A stretch of DNA of 64,000 nt from Xaviernesmea oryzae (GTDB taxonomy: Bacteria > Pseudomonadota > Alphaproteobacteria > Rhizobiales > Rhizobiaceae), in contig NZ_FXAF01000003.1 of assembly GCF_900177415.1 (NCBI RefSeq), forward strand, positions 124,001 through 188,000, written 5' to 3'. Under the pieces are notes generated by a model. That model saw only the letters and a program-made list of their open reading frames with translations, searched no databases and was not told the origin of the DNA. This document shows positions 55,271 through 63,722 of this stretch, one piece after another; position 1 is the stretch's first letter, and each line of letters opens with the position of its first letter. A program made the translations under genes and the position numbers.

Positions 55271-56341
55271 ATGGACGGACTTGTCCTCAGGAAACTCGGT
55301 CGCCGCTTCGGGGCCGTCGATGCCGTTCTCGATTTCGACCTTCATATCAAGCCCGGCGAATTCGTCTCGCTGCTCGGGCCGTCCGGCTGCGGCAAGACGA
55401 CGACGCTCAGGATGATCGCCGGCTTCATCGATCCGACCTCCGGTTCGATCGAGCTCGACGGCAAGATCCTGTCCGCGCCCTCGGGTTCCGTGCCGCCGGA
55501 AAAGCGCGGCATGTCGATGATCTTCCAGTCCTATGCGATCTGGCCGAACATGACGGTGGCTGAGAACGTCGCCTTCGGCCTCAACCTGCGCAAGCTGCCG
55601 GCCGACGAGGTCAAAAAACGTGTCGGTGCGGTCCTGGAAACGGTGCGGATGAGCCATCTCGCCGACCGCTATCCGGCCGAACTTTCCGGCGGCCAGCAGC
55701 AGCGCGTGGCGCTCGCCCGCGCCGTCGTCATCCGCCCGGCCGTGCTGTTGCTCGACGAGCCGCTTTCCAATCTCGACGCAAACCTGCGCGAGGAGATGCG
55801 CTTCGAAATCAAGCGCATGCACGACGAGTTCAAGATCACCTCGGTCTACGTCACCCACGACCAGGGCGAGGCGATGGTGACCTCCGACCGTATCGCGGTC
55901 ATGAACAATGGCCGGCTCGAGCAGATCGACACGCCTTACGCGCTCTACAGCCGTCCGAAGACGCGCTTCGTCGCAAGCTTCATCGGCCGCACGAATTTCC
56001 TCTCCGGCAACCGCGGCAACAGCATGATCGACTTTGCGGGTTTCAGCGTGCCGCTCGGGATGATCGGCGAGGAAGTGACCGGCGGCGGTCCGATCACGGT
56101 CTCGATCCGGCCGCAGGCGATGAAGCTCTCCGCGACCGAGATTGCAAAGGACAAGGCGATCAACCTGCCGGGTTCGGTGAAGCAATCCTCCTTCCTCGGC
56201 GAGACCTGGGACTATGTCTTCCAGTCACGCGATGGAGGTCTGCAGTTCCGTGTCGCCGCGCCCCCGGCGGACGTCTTTCCGGTGGGCGCACCCGCCTGGC
56301 TGCAGATCGATCCGGCGCAGATCGTACCGATTGCAGATTGA
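55271..56341 (+). CDS. iron/phosphonate-type ABC importer ATPase, FbpC/PotA-like
   Basis: A 356-residue ATPase: Walker A GPSGCGKT (about residues 37-44), signature [15 protein letters not shown] (about 139-153), Walker [17 protein letters not shown], and YVTHDQGEAMVTSD. A C-terminal TOBE domain follows from about residue 240. It completes the importer linked to the UGSC-like genes. It converges on the sulfonate operon, with a near-perfect palindrome between them. Confidence 0.92.
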   Translation: MDGLVLRKLGRRFGAVDAVLDFDLHIKPGEFVSLLGPSGCGKTTTLRMIAGFIDPTSGSIELDGKILSAPSGSVPPEKRGMSMIFQSYAIWPNMTVAENVAFGLNLRKLPADEVKKRVGAVLETVRMSHLADRYPAELSGGQQQRVALARAVVIRPAVLLLDEPLSNLDANLREEMRFEIKRMHDEFKITSVYVTHDQGEAMVTSDRIAVMNNGRLEQIDTPYALYSRPKTRFVASFIGRTNFLSGNRGNSMIDFAGFSVPLGMIGEEVTGGGPITVSIRPQAMKLSATEIAKDKAINLPGSVKQSSFLGETWDYVFQSRDGGLQFRVAAPPADVFPVGAPAWLQIDPAQIVPIAD

Positions 56342-56371
56342 TCGCCGCCACGAGAGCGTTCTTGAAGCTAC

Positions 56372-56411
56372 GCATCGGCCCGAAAATCGATTTCGATTTT
56401 CGGGCCGATGC
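56372..56411. terminator. 40-base near-perfect palindrome, bidirectional terminator or extragenic repeat
   Basis: The arms GCATCGGCCCGAAAATCGA (56372-56390) and its exact complement (56393-56411) are separated by only two T bases. It lies between converging transport operons, and its AT-rich inner part and GC-rich outer part would give strong hairpins on both strands. Elements of this kind are common extragenic palindromes in rhizobial genomes. Confidence 0.65.
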
Positions 56412-56412
56412 G

Positions 56413-57249
56413 CTAGCGCTGCATGCCCCAGCGGCGAACCGTGACGTTCTCGACGATGCGGAAGAGGATGCCTTCCACCAGAAGCCCGATGATGATCACC
56501 ATCGCTAGGCCCGCAAATACCTTGTCGGTGAAGAGTTCGTTGCGGTTGCGGAAGATGAACCAGCCGAGGCCGCCGGAGGACGAGCTGACCCCGAAGACGA
56601 GTTCGGCGGCAATCAGCGTGCGCCAGGCAAACGCCCAGGCGATCTTCATGCCGTAGAGGATGGAAGGAAGCGCTGCGGGGATCAGGATGCGGAAGACATA
56701 GGACGGGCCGCGCAGACCGTAGTTGCGGCCGACGAGGCGCTGGGTTTCCGGCACGCTCTCGAAGCCGCTCAAGGTAGCGAGCGCGAAAGGCCAGAGCACG
56801 GCATGGACGAGCACGACGAGCAGGCTCTTTTCGCCGAGCCCGAACCAGAGCATGGCGAGCGGCAGAAGCGCGATCGCCGGCAATGGGTTGAACATCGAGA
56901 TCAGCGTCTGCAGCAGTTCGCGCACGAAGCGGCTGACGACCGCGAGCGACACGATGACGAAGGCAAGCAGGACCGCGATCACATATCCCTTGAGAAGGAC
57001 CGAAAGCGATGCCCAGGAGGCGAGAAGCAGGTTTTCGGAAGTCAGCGCTTCCCAAAGGGCTGCCATCGTCGCCGTGAAGGTCGGGAACAGGATCGGCTTG
57101 CCGCCATAGCGGGCCGACAATTCCCAGACCAATGCCAGAAGGGCCAGCACCAGGACCTTGCGTACGAGGGCGGAATTCCAGGCAAAATCGCGTAGGCGGA
57201 TCCAGCCTTGCGATTTCTCGGACGTGCCGGTCAGCGAAAGATCAGACAT
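56413..57249 (-). CDS. sulfonate/taurine-type ABC importer permease, SsuC-like
   Basis: A 278-residue permease starting MSDLSLTGTSEKSQG at 57249, eight bases inside the end of the ATPase gene; the frame is open to 57354 but that part is antisense-like. It has about six hydrophobic segments, with ALVRKVLVLALLALVWELSARYGGKP near the start and the SsuC/TauC-type docking loop VPETQRLVGRNYGLRGPSYVFRILIPAALP (about residues 165-194). It pairs with the ATPase and binding protein upstream. Confidence 0.88.
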   Translation of the reverse strand: MSDLSLTGTSEKSQGWIRLRDFAWNSALVRKVLVLALLALVWELSARYGGKPILFPTFTATMAALWEALTSENLLLASWASLSVLLKGYVIAVLLAFVIVSLAVVSRFVRELLQTLISMFNPLPAIALLPLAMLWFGLGEKSLLVVLVHAVLWPFALATLSGFESVPETQRLVGRNYGLRGPSYVFRILIPAALPSILYGMKIAWAFAWRTLIAAELVFGVSSSSGGLGWFIFRNRNELFTDKVFAGLAMVIIIGLLVEGILFRIVENVTVRRWGMQR

Positions 57250-58048
57250 GTTCGAGGATCTCTTTCTTGGCCTTCGGCGAGAACAGGAGGTCATGCACTT
57301 CGCGCGAGAGAGATTCGAGACGGGCGCTGCCGGCATCCTCGCGGCCGAATTCATGCGTGTCGAGGCTGGTGATGGTCCGCCCGGGATGCGGGCTCAATAG
57401 ATGCAGCTTGGTGCCGATCAGGATCGCCTCCTCGATCGAGTGGGTGACGAAGAGCAGCGTGAAGCCGAGCTCTTCGGCGAGGTCGAGGAGTTCGCCCTGG
57501 AGCTGGGTGCGGGTGAGGGCATCGAGCGCCGCGAACGGTTCGTCCATCAAGAGCACGTCGGCATCGGTCACAAGCGCACGGGCGATCGCGGCACGCTGCT
57601 TCATGCCGCCGGACAGCGTATGCGGATAGCTGTCGAGCGCGCGCTCCAGGCCGACCTTTCTCAGTGTCGCCTCGGTACGCTCGCGAATTTCAGCCTTCGT
57701 GAGCTTGCTCGCCATACGCAGCGGGAATTCGACATTCTGGCGCACCGTCTTCCAGGGAAGAAGCTGGTCGAACTCCTGGAAGACCACGATGCGGTCCGGC
57801 CCGGGACCTTTGATCTCCCGGCCGCGCACCCTGATCACGCCGGAAGCGGGCTTCAGGAAGCCCGCCACCGCCTTGAGGATCGATGATTTGCCGCAACCGG
57901 AAGGGCCGAGGAGCACGAGCCGCTCTCCCTCGCCGACACGGAAGGAGACATCGTCCACGGCCCGCACGATCCCGGCGGAGGTTGGGTAGTCGAGGACGAG
58001 GCGATCGACTTCGAAGACCGCGGGCGGTAAGGGATCGCGTGCCAGCAT
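57242..58048 (-). CDS. sulfonate/taurine-type ABC importer ATPase, SsuB-like
   Basis: A 268-residue ATPase with Walker A GPSGCGKS (about residues 48-55), signature LSGGMKQRAAIARAL (about 142-156), Walker B VLLMDEPFAALDALTR and FVTHSIEEAILIG. Short length without a TOBE domain is typical of SsuB/TauB/NrtD. It follows the binding-protein gene by three bases. Confidence 0.9.
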   Translation of the reverse strand: MLARDPLPPAVFEVDRLVLDYPTSAGIVRAVDDVSFRVGEGERLVLLGPSGCGKSSILKAVAGFLKPASGVIRVRGREIKGPGPDRIVVFQEFDQLLPWKTVRQNVEFPLRMASKLTKAEIRERTEATLRKVGLERALDSYPHTLSGGMKQRAAIARALVTDADVLLMDEPFAALDALTRTQLQGELLDLAEELGFTLLFVTHSIEEAILIGTKLHLLSPHPGRTITSLDTHEFGREDAGSARLESLSREVHDLLFSPKAKKEILEHV

Positions 58049-58051
58049 GGG

Positions 58052-59056
58052 TCAGCTTCCGCTTTCGTTGTGCAGTTCCTCGAACGTGTAGTCCTTCCAG
58101 CTCTCGGCCTTCCTCTTGATGGCGCCGGTCCGGTGCAGGAAATCGGCAAAGGCATAGGAGCGGGACGGAACGACCGTGAACTTGCTTTCAGGGGATTCGA
58201 TCAGAGACTGGACGAAAGCCGGGTCGAGCTTGGATTTCTCAACGCGGACATAGGTTTCGGCGGCCGCCTTCTTGTTGGCTTCGATCCAGGCGCTTGCCTC
58301 TTTCAGGGCCTCGAAGAAGGCCTGGAAGGTTTTTGGATTTTCCTCGCGCCAGGCGGTGGTCGTGTAGAGATAGGTCGGCGTCACGGGGCCACCGAGCACA
58401 TCATAGGAAGAGAAGATCTTGTGGACCTTCGGGTCCTTCAGAGCCTGCTCCTGGAAGGGCGTGTTGGAGAGATGGGCGGTGATCTCCGTCGAACCGGAGA
58501 GCAGGGCCGCCGTCGCGTCCGGATGCGGCAGGGTGATTGTGATGTTGTCGAGCTTGTTCTGATTGCCCTCGCCGAATTCCTTTTCCGCGGCGATCTGCAG
58601 GATGCGCGCCTGGACCGAAACGCCGACCGCGGGAAGCGCGATCTTGTCGGAGGCTGTGAAGTCCTTGAGGGTCTTCACATTGGGATTGTTGGTCACGAGA
58701 TAGTTCGGCTGATTGGCCAATCCTCCGACGATCTTCACCGCGCCCTCGGTACGGTCCCAGAGCGTCAGGAAGGGACCGATGCCCGCGGCGGCGATATCGA
58801 TCGAGCCGGAAAGCAAGGCGGCGTTGATGGCGTCACCGCCGCTGAGCTGCGCCCATTCCACCTTCACCTCGTCGAGGCCGAGCGCCTTGGCATGCTTTTC
58901 GATTAGGTTCTGGTCGCGGATCACGTGCAGCGGCAGATAGAGCGTACCGAATTGCTGGGAGATGCGGATGAGACCTTCGGCGGATGCGCTCGTCGCCGGG
59001 GTGAGCGCGCTGAGCGCCAATGCCGCGGCTGCGACGAGCTTCAGGGATTTCAGCAT
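58052..59056 (-). CDS. sulfonate/taurine-type ABC importer solute-binding protein, SsuA-like
   Basis: A 334-residue binding protein of the NMT1/SsuA class. The signal peptide MLKSLKLVAAAALALSALTP ends near SASA|EG. The mature part starts with LIRISQQFGTLYLPLHVIRDQNLIEKHAK and has WAQLSGGDAINAALLSGSIDIAAAG, the usual ligand-pocket region. It probably binds an aliphatic sulfonate or sulfate ester, given the SsuD-like enzyme encoded just upstream. Confidence 0.87.
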   Translation of the reverse strand: MLKSLKLVAAAALALSALTPATSASAEGLIRISQQFGTLYLPLHVIRDQNLIEKHAKALGLDEVKVEWAQLSGGDAINAALLSGSIDIAAAGIGPFLTLWDRTEGAVKIVGGLANQPNYLVTNNPNVKTLKDFTASDKIALPAVGVSVQARILQIAAEKEFGEGNQNKLDNITITLPHPDATAALLSGSTEITAHLSNTPFQEQALKDPKVHKIFSSYDVLGGPVTPTYLYTTTAWREENPKTFQAFFEALKEASAWIEANKKAAAETYVRVEKSKLDPAFVQSLIESPESKFTVVPSRSYAFADFLHRTGAIKRKAESWKDYTFEELHNESGS

Positions 59057-59107
59057 GGATCGACCTTTTAAGAGGATAGGCGTGATTGTTCGAAATACGG
59101 TTGAATA

Positions 59108-60292
59108 TCAGCCGGCCGCGTTTGCGAGCTTCGAGCCGCCGTAGTCACCGACCGCGAATTCGTTGGCAACGCTGTCGCGCAGGCCCTGACGGCGGTTCTT
59201 GTCGATGCCAAGCAGCGGGAAGAGCAATTCGCCGACGCGATAAGCCTCTTCGAGATGCGGGTAGCCGGAGCCGATGATCGTATCGATGCCGAGAGCCTGG
59301 TATTCCCTGAGCCTCTCCGCCACTTGGCTCGGCGTGCCGACCAGCGCGGTTCCGACACCTGTGCGGACAAGGCCGACACCGGCCCAGAGGTTCGGCGCAA
59401 CGACGAGCTTGTCGCGGCGGCCGCCGTGAAGAGCGGCCTGCCGGCGCTGGCCGACGGAATCCATTTCCTGCTGAAAGCGGTGCCAGCTGCGCTCGATCTG
59501 CTCGTCGGAGATGTTGCTGATCAGCTTGTCGGCGGCGCGCCAGGCTTCTTCCTCGTCCTCGCGGACGATGAAGTGGATGCGCATGCCGAAACGGATCTTT
59601 CGTCCTGTCTTGGCCGCCCTGGCGCGGACGGCTTCGACTTTCTCCTTCACCTGGTCCAGCGGCTCGCCCCAGGTGAGATACATGTCGGTAGCGTTGACGG
59701 CGAGTTCCTGACCGGCCTCCGAAGAGCCGCCGAAATAGAGCGGCGGATGCGGCTGCCCGACCGGCGGGAAGTCCGAGCGGGCCCCTTTGAGCTCGTAATA
59801 CTTGCCCTTGAAATCGACCGTTTCACCGGTGAGCAGCCGTTTCCAGATGGCGAGGAATTCGGCGGCTTGCTCGTAGCGCTCGTCATGGCCGAGGAAGATG
59901 CCGTCGCCGGCGAGTTCGGTCGGATTGCCGCCGACCACGACGTTCAGGAGAAGCCTGCCGTTGCTCAGACGGTCGAGCGCCGCCGTCTGTCGAGCCGCGA
60001 AAGTCGGCGAGGTAACACCGGGGCGCAGCGCGACCAGATATTTCAGCCGTTCGGTGACGACCGAAAGACCCGTGGCGGTGATCCAGGAATCCTCGCAGGA
60101 CTGGCCGGTCGGCAGAAGCACGCCTTCGAAGCCGAGCTCGTCGACCGCGATCGCGACCTGTTTGAAATAGCGGAACTCCGGCCGGCGGCTCAAGCGATCC
60201 GTGCCGAGATAGGTGCCGTCCCCATGGGTCGGAATGAACCAGAAGAAATTCAACGGTTCAGCGCGTCCGGTGGCGGTCATTCGTTTCTCCAT
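59108..60292 (-). CDS. ssuD: FMNH2-dependent alkanesulfonate monooxygenase-like, luciferase family (SsuD-like)
   Basis: A 394-residue luciferase-like monooxygenase. The N-terminal [17 protein letters not shown], the central block [34 protein letters not shown] and the [15 protein letters not shown] segment all match SsuD; an [14 protein letters not shown] block and a flexible region with [16 protein letters not shown] follow. It would use reduced FMN and oxygen to release sulfite from an organosulfonate. The length is close to SsuD (about 380). The SsuABC-like transporter genes follow directly, starting 51 bases downstream, so they probably form one sulfur-scavenging operon. Confidence 0.88.
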   Translation of the reverse strand: MEKRMTATGRAEPLNFFWFIPTHGDGTYLGTDRLSRRPEFRYFKQVAIAVDELGFEGVLLPTGQSCEDSWITATGLSVVTERLKYLVALRPGVTSPTFAARQTAALDRLSNGRLLLNVVVGGNPTELAGDGIFLGHDERYEQAAEFLAIWKRLLTGETVDFKGKYYELKGARSDFPPVGQPHPPLYFGGSSEAGQELAVNATDMYLTWGEPLDQVKEKVEAVRARAAKTGRKIRFGMRIHFIVREDEEEAWRAADKLISNISDEQIERSWHRFQQEMDSVGQRRQAALHGGRRDKLVVAPNLWAGVGLVRTGVGTALVGTPSQVAERLREYQALGIDTIIGSGYPHLEEAYRVGELLFPLLGIDKNRRQGLRDSVANEFAVGDYGGSKLANAAG

Positions 60293-60438
60293 ACCCTTCT
60301 TGCGAAGAGAGGCTAATGACGACCTATCCGATAGAGAAGAAAGATTATTCTCTTCTCACGAGAGCGGCGCTACGGGATGTCTAAGCGTTAGCGGCTCGGG
60401 CGAACGGCATTTCAACCGAGTGCAAAACCGCCGTCCCG
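60293..60438. promoter_or_regulatory. probable promoter region of the sulfonate operon
   Basis: This 146-base gap precedes the SsuD-like gene (minus strand). It contains an AT-rich dyad: AGAGAA (60333-60338) with TTCTCT (60348-60353), and overlapping AGAAGA with TCTTCT (60335-60340, 60351-60356). A regulator-binding or promoter role is likely from position, but no known consensus was recognised. Confidence 0.4.
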
Positions 60439-61293
60439 CTATCTTGTCTTGAAGCCCATGCGCCGTACGATATCGAGAAGCACGTGACGCCCCTTGAGCG
60501 ATGCCGCATCGGCAATGCGATTGGCGGCGACGGCCGTCCAGCCGCGTACTGCCATGCCCTGACCGGCCTGGAAGGCGCGCATCGTATCGTCATAGGCGGC
60601 AAGTTCGGGCTCGCGGGCGGAGACCCGATATTGCTCGCGGTGAAGTACGAGCGATTGCGGAAGGCGCGGCTTGATCTCCGTTTCAACAGAAGGATCGGGA
60701 TAGCCGACGGTCATTCCGAACACGGCAAAGGTTTCCGGCGGCAGGCCGAGCACTTCGCCGACTTCCGCCGGATGATTGCGAATGCCGCCGATATAGCAAG
60801 AGCCGAGGCCGAGCGATTCCAGTGCGACCAACGCGTTCTGGGCGGCAAGTGCCGCGTCGATCGCGCCGAGCAGGAAGCTTTCGAAATAGTCGAGCCCTTC
60901 ACCCGACTTGCCGTGATCGGTCGCGATCTTCCGCAGACGGGAAAGATCGGCGAGCCAGACGAGGAAGAGCGGCGCCGAGAGGATCTGGGGATTGGGAGAG
61001 GCAAGCTCGGCAAGCTTCGCCTTGCGGTCGGCGTCCTCGACGGCGACGACGCTCCAGGCCTGCAGGCTGGAAGAAGTGGGGGCCGACTGCGCGGCTGCCA
61101 CGATGAGTTGGAGCGCGCTTTCGGGCACCTTCTTCGGAAGATAGGTGCGGATGGAGCGATGCGAAAGGATCGTCTCCAGCACCGCATTCCAATCTGAAGT
61201 TTGGGACCCCTGGTCGGCGCCATAACGGCGGCGCAGCAGATCGGTAGGCGTTTCGGCGGATTCGGGAGCGGAAACGGGGCAGGAAACTGGCAT
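60439..61293 (-). CDS. nitroreductase-family flavin/NAD(P)H oxidoreductase
   Basis: A 284-residue protein of the nitroreductase superfamily (NfsA/Frp-like branch). The FMN-binding N-terminal block is ILSHRSIRTYLPKKVPESALQLIVAAAQSAPTSSSLQAWSVV (about residues 42-83), with the typical HRSxR. LESLGLGSCYIGGIRNHPAEV (about 163-183) is the second FMN region. ATG 61293 with AAGGAA upstream is chosen; the longer open frame to 61470 has no family similarity. It may supply reduced FMN to the SsuD-like monooxygenase, or reduce a nitro or quinone compound. It lies 22 bases after the peptide-type ATPase gene. Confidence 0.83.
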   Translation of the reverse strand: MPVSCPVSAPESAETPTDLLRRRYGADQGSQTSDWNAVLETILSHRSIRTYLPKKVPESALQLIVAAAQSAPTSSSLQAWSVVAVEDADRKAKLAELASPNPQILSAPLFLVWLADLSRLRKIATDHGKSGEGLDYFESFLLGAIDAALAAQNALVALESLGLGSCYIGGIRNHPAEVGEVLGLPPETFAVFGMTVGYPDPSVETEIKPRLPQSLVLHREQYRVSAREPELAAYDDTMRAFQAGQGMAVRGWTAVAANRIADAASLKGRHVLLDIVRRMGFKTR

Positions 61294-61315
61294 CGGGTGG
61301 TTCCTTGGAAAAAGA

Positions 61316-62062
61316 TCAGGCCGGCATGCGGGGGATGCTGGCCAGGAGTTTCTGGGTGTAGGGATGTTTGGGGGCCGCAAGGATGTCGCGGGTCCTACCG
61401 CTTTCGACGATCCTGCCGCGTTCGAGGATGATGGTCTCCTCGCAGAGCGAGGCGACGAGGCCGATGTCATGGGAGACGAGCACCAGTGCTATCGTCTTCG
61501 ACAGGTCCTTGAGCAACTGGACGATGCGGATGCGGGTGGAAAGGTCGAGGGCGCTCACCACCTCGTCGGCCAGCACGATTTCCGGCCGCGAGACGATCGC
61601 GCGGGCAATCGCGATGCGCTGCCGTTGTCCGCCGGAAAACTCGTGAGGATATCGCTCGGCCGCATCGGCCGGCAGACCGACCGAGGCAAGCGCTGCGGCA
61701 ACCGCAGTCTTGGTATCTCCGGAAATTTTCAGCGAGCGCAGCGGCTCGGCGATGATGTCGAAGACGTTCTGGCGCGGATCGAGCGAGGAATAGGGGTCCT
61801 GAAAGACCGCCTGCACGGTGCGGCGGAAGCCGCGCATGAAATCGCCGCTCTTCGGATCGAGCGGCAAGCCTTTGACCGTGACCGAGCCCTCGGACGGGCG
61901 GTTGAGGCCAAGCAAGAGGCGGAGAAGCGTCGTCTTGCCCGAGCCGGATTCGCCGACAATGCCGAGATTGATGCCCTGTCTCAGTGTCAAATTCATGCCG
62001 TCGAGCGTCTTCTGGTTGCGGCTGTAGCCGAAGGAGACGTTACGGACCTCGATGAGGCTCAT
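61316..62062 (-). CDS. dipeptide-type ABC importer ATPase, DppF/GsiA-like
   Basis: A 248-residue ATPase with Walker A GESGSGKT (about residues 38-45), signature [15 protein letters not shown] (about 142-156), Walker [17 protein letters not shown] and [14 protein letters not shown]. It lacks the long C-terminal oligopeptide extension. The stop is close to the nitroreductase start, so they are probably cotranscribed. It overlaps the DppD-like gene by four bases. Confidence 0.9.
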   Translation of the reverse strand: MSLIEVRNVSFGYSRNQKTLDGMNLTLRQGINLGIVGESGSGKTTLLRLLLGLNRPSEGSVTVKGLPLDPKSGDFMRGFRRTVQAVFQDPYSSLDPRQNVFDIIAEPLRSLKISGDTKTAVAAALASVGLPADAAERYPHEFSGGQRQRIAIARAIVSRPEIVLADEVVSALDLSTRIRIVQLLKDLSKTIALVLVSHDIGLVASLCEETIILERGRIVESGRTRDILAAPKHPYTQKLLASIPRMPA

Positions 62063-62868
62063 GGTGCGATCTCCAGAGCGTTATCGAAGGAGCGAGCGGC
62101 GGCGACCAGGCTCTGCGTATAGTCGTGGGACGGCTGCTGGAAGACCGTACCGACCGGCCCCTGTTCGACGATGCGGCCATGCCGCAGCACGACCACCCGG
62201 TCGACGGCATTTGCCACCACGGGCAGATCGTGGCTGATGAAGAGCAGCGCCATGTTGCGCTCGCGGACCAACCGACCCAACAGATCGAGGATTTCCGCCT
62301 GAGTCGTGACGTCGAGCGCGGTGGTCGGCTCGTCGGCGATCAGCAGTTCGGGACGGCAGGCGAGCGCCATGGCGATCGCGGCGCGTTGCCGCTGGCCCCC
62401 GGAAATTTCGTGCGGCCAGGATTTCGCGATCCGCTCCGGCTGCGGGAGGGCGACTTGGTCGAGCAGGTCCAGCACTTCGCGCGTGATCGTCGTCTCGTCG
62501 CTCGGCTGCCCATCCCGCCTGGCACGGCGCCGGACGGCTTCGGCCACCTGCCGGCCGATCTTCATCAGCGGATCGAGCGCGGTCAGCGGTTCCTGAAAGA
62601 CGGTCGCCACGGTCGTGCCCCGCAGCGGCACCAGATCGCGGTCACGCGCACCGACGACCTGCTTTCCGCCAAGCAGGACCGAACCGCCTGCGCGCAAGCC
62701 CTCGGGGAGAAGGCCGATCGCCGCAAGCGCCGTCAATGACTTGCCGGAGCCGGACTCGCCGATCAGGCCAAGACGCTCGCCGGATGCGACGGAGAAGGAG
62801 ACATCCGAGACCAGCGTCTGGCCGCCCGCTTCAATTGAGAGGCCTTCGATCGACAGCAGCGAGCTCAT
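62059..62868 (-). CDS. dipeptide-type ABC importer ATPase, DppD-like
   Basis: A 269-residue ATPase: Walker A GESGSGKS (about residues 37-44), signature [15 protein letters not shown] (about 151-165), Walker [17 protein letters not shown] and [14 protein letters not shown]. The first signature residue is Ile in place of Leu, which is tolerated. It overlaps the permease gene upstream by four bases and works with the DppF-like subunit. Confidence 0.9.
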   Translation of the reverse strand: MSSLLSIEGLSIEAGGQTLVSDVSFSVASGERLGLIGESGSGKSLTALAAIGLLPEGLRAGGSVLLGGKQVVGARDRDLVPLRGTTVATVFQEPLTALDPLMKIGRQVAEAVRRRARRDGQPSDETTITREVLDLLDQVALPQPERIAKSWPHEISGGQRQRAAIAMALACRPELLIADEPTTALDVTTQAEILDLLGRLVRERNMALLFISHDLPVVANAVDRVVVLRHGRIVEQGPVGTVFQQPSHDYTQSLVAAARSFDNALEIAP

Positions 62869-63722
62869 CGGCGCCTCCTGCGGGTGGGGTCGGCGATATC
62901 GCGAAGGCCGTCAGCCAGCAGATTGATGCCGATGACGAGCAGGACGAGCGCGATGCCGGGCGCGATGGCACCGAAGGGTGCCGTGTAGACCGTGCCCTGC
63001 GCTTCCTGCAGCAGCCGGCCCCAGGAAGCGTTGGGAGGCGGTGCGCCGAGGCCGAGATAGGAGAGCGAGGCTTCTGCGATGACCGCCAGCCCGAATTGCA
63101 GTGCCAGATTGACGAGCAGCGTCGGCCAGACATTCGGCAGGATGTGGATCGCGACGACGCCCAGCCAGGACGTGCCGGAAATCCGTGAAGCAGTGATATA
63201 GTCCATCCTCAACACACGCTTCGCCAGAATGCGCGTGAGCCTTGCGACGATCGCCGAATTGGCGATGCCGATCGCCACGATCGCGGTCCAGAGGCTCGCA
63301 CCGTCGCTGGAGGCGACGATCAGCATGGCGAGCAGCAGGGTCGGGAAGGCGATGAGGATGTCGAGGCCGGCGGCCAGCACGTCGTCCAGCGTCTTCGAGG
63401 CGAAGGCCGCGATGAGGCCGATCGTGATACCGATCGCCGCACCGATGATCACCGCACCGGTGCCGACGACGAGCGCGATCCGCGATCCGATCATGATGAG
63501 CGTGAAAAGGTCGCGCCCGAGCCGGTCGGTACCGGCCCAATGCGCGAAGGAAGGCGTCTCCAGCCGACCGCCGGACATGGCGGCCGGATCATAGGGCGTC
63601 CAGACGAGCGTCAGGAGGCCGATGATCAGATGCAGCCCGACGATGACGGCACCGGCGGTGAAGGCCCATGAACGGCGGGTGCGTCCTTCCGAAGAGGCGA
63701 CGATCAGGCTGGTGTCGGTCAT
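62865..63722 (-). CDS. dipeptide-type ABC importer permease, DppC-like
   Basis: A 285-residue permease with first TM segment AFTAGAVIVGLHLIIGLLTLVWTPY, the SFAHWAGTDRLGRDLFTLIMIG block (about residues 57-78), and a docking loop around LRMDYITASRISGTSWLGVVAIHI. The C-terminus reads [17 protein letters not shown]. It overlaps the upstream DppB-like gene by four bases. Confidence 0.9.
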   Translation of the reverse strand: MTDTSLIVASSEGRTRRSWAFTAGAVIVGLHLIIGLLTLVWTPYDPAAMSGGRLETPSFAHWAGTDRLGRDLFTLIMIGSRIALVVGTGAVIIGAAIGITIGLIAAFASKTLDDVLAAGLDILIAFPTLLLAMLIVASSDGASLWTAIVAIGIANSAIVARLTRILAKRVLRMDYITASRISGTSWLGVVAIHILPNVWPTLLVNLALQFGLAVIAEASLSYLGLGAPPPNASWGRLLQEAQGTVYTAPFGAIAPGIALVLLVIGINLLADGLRDIADPTRRRRR

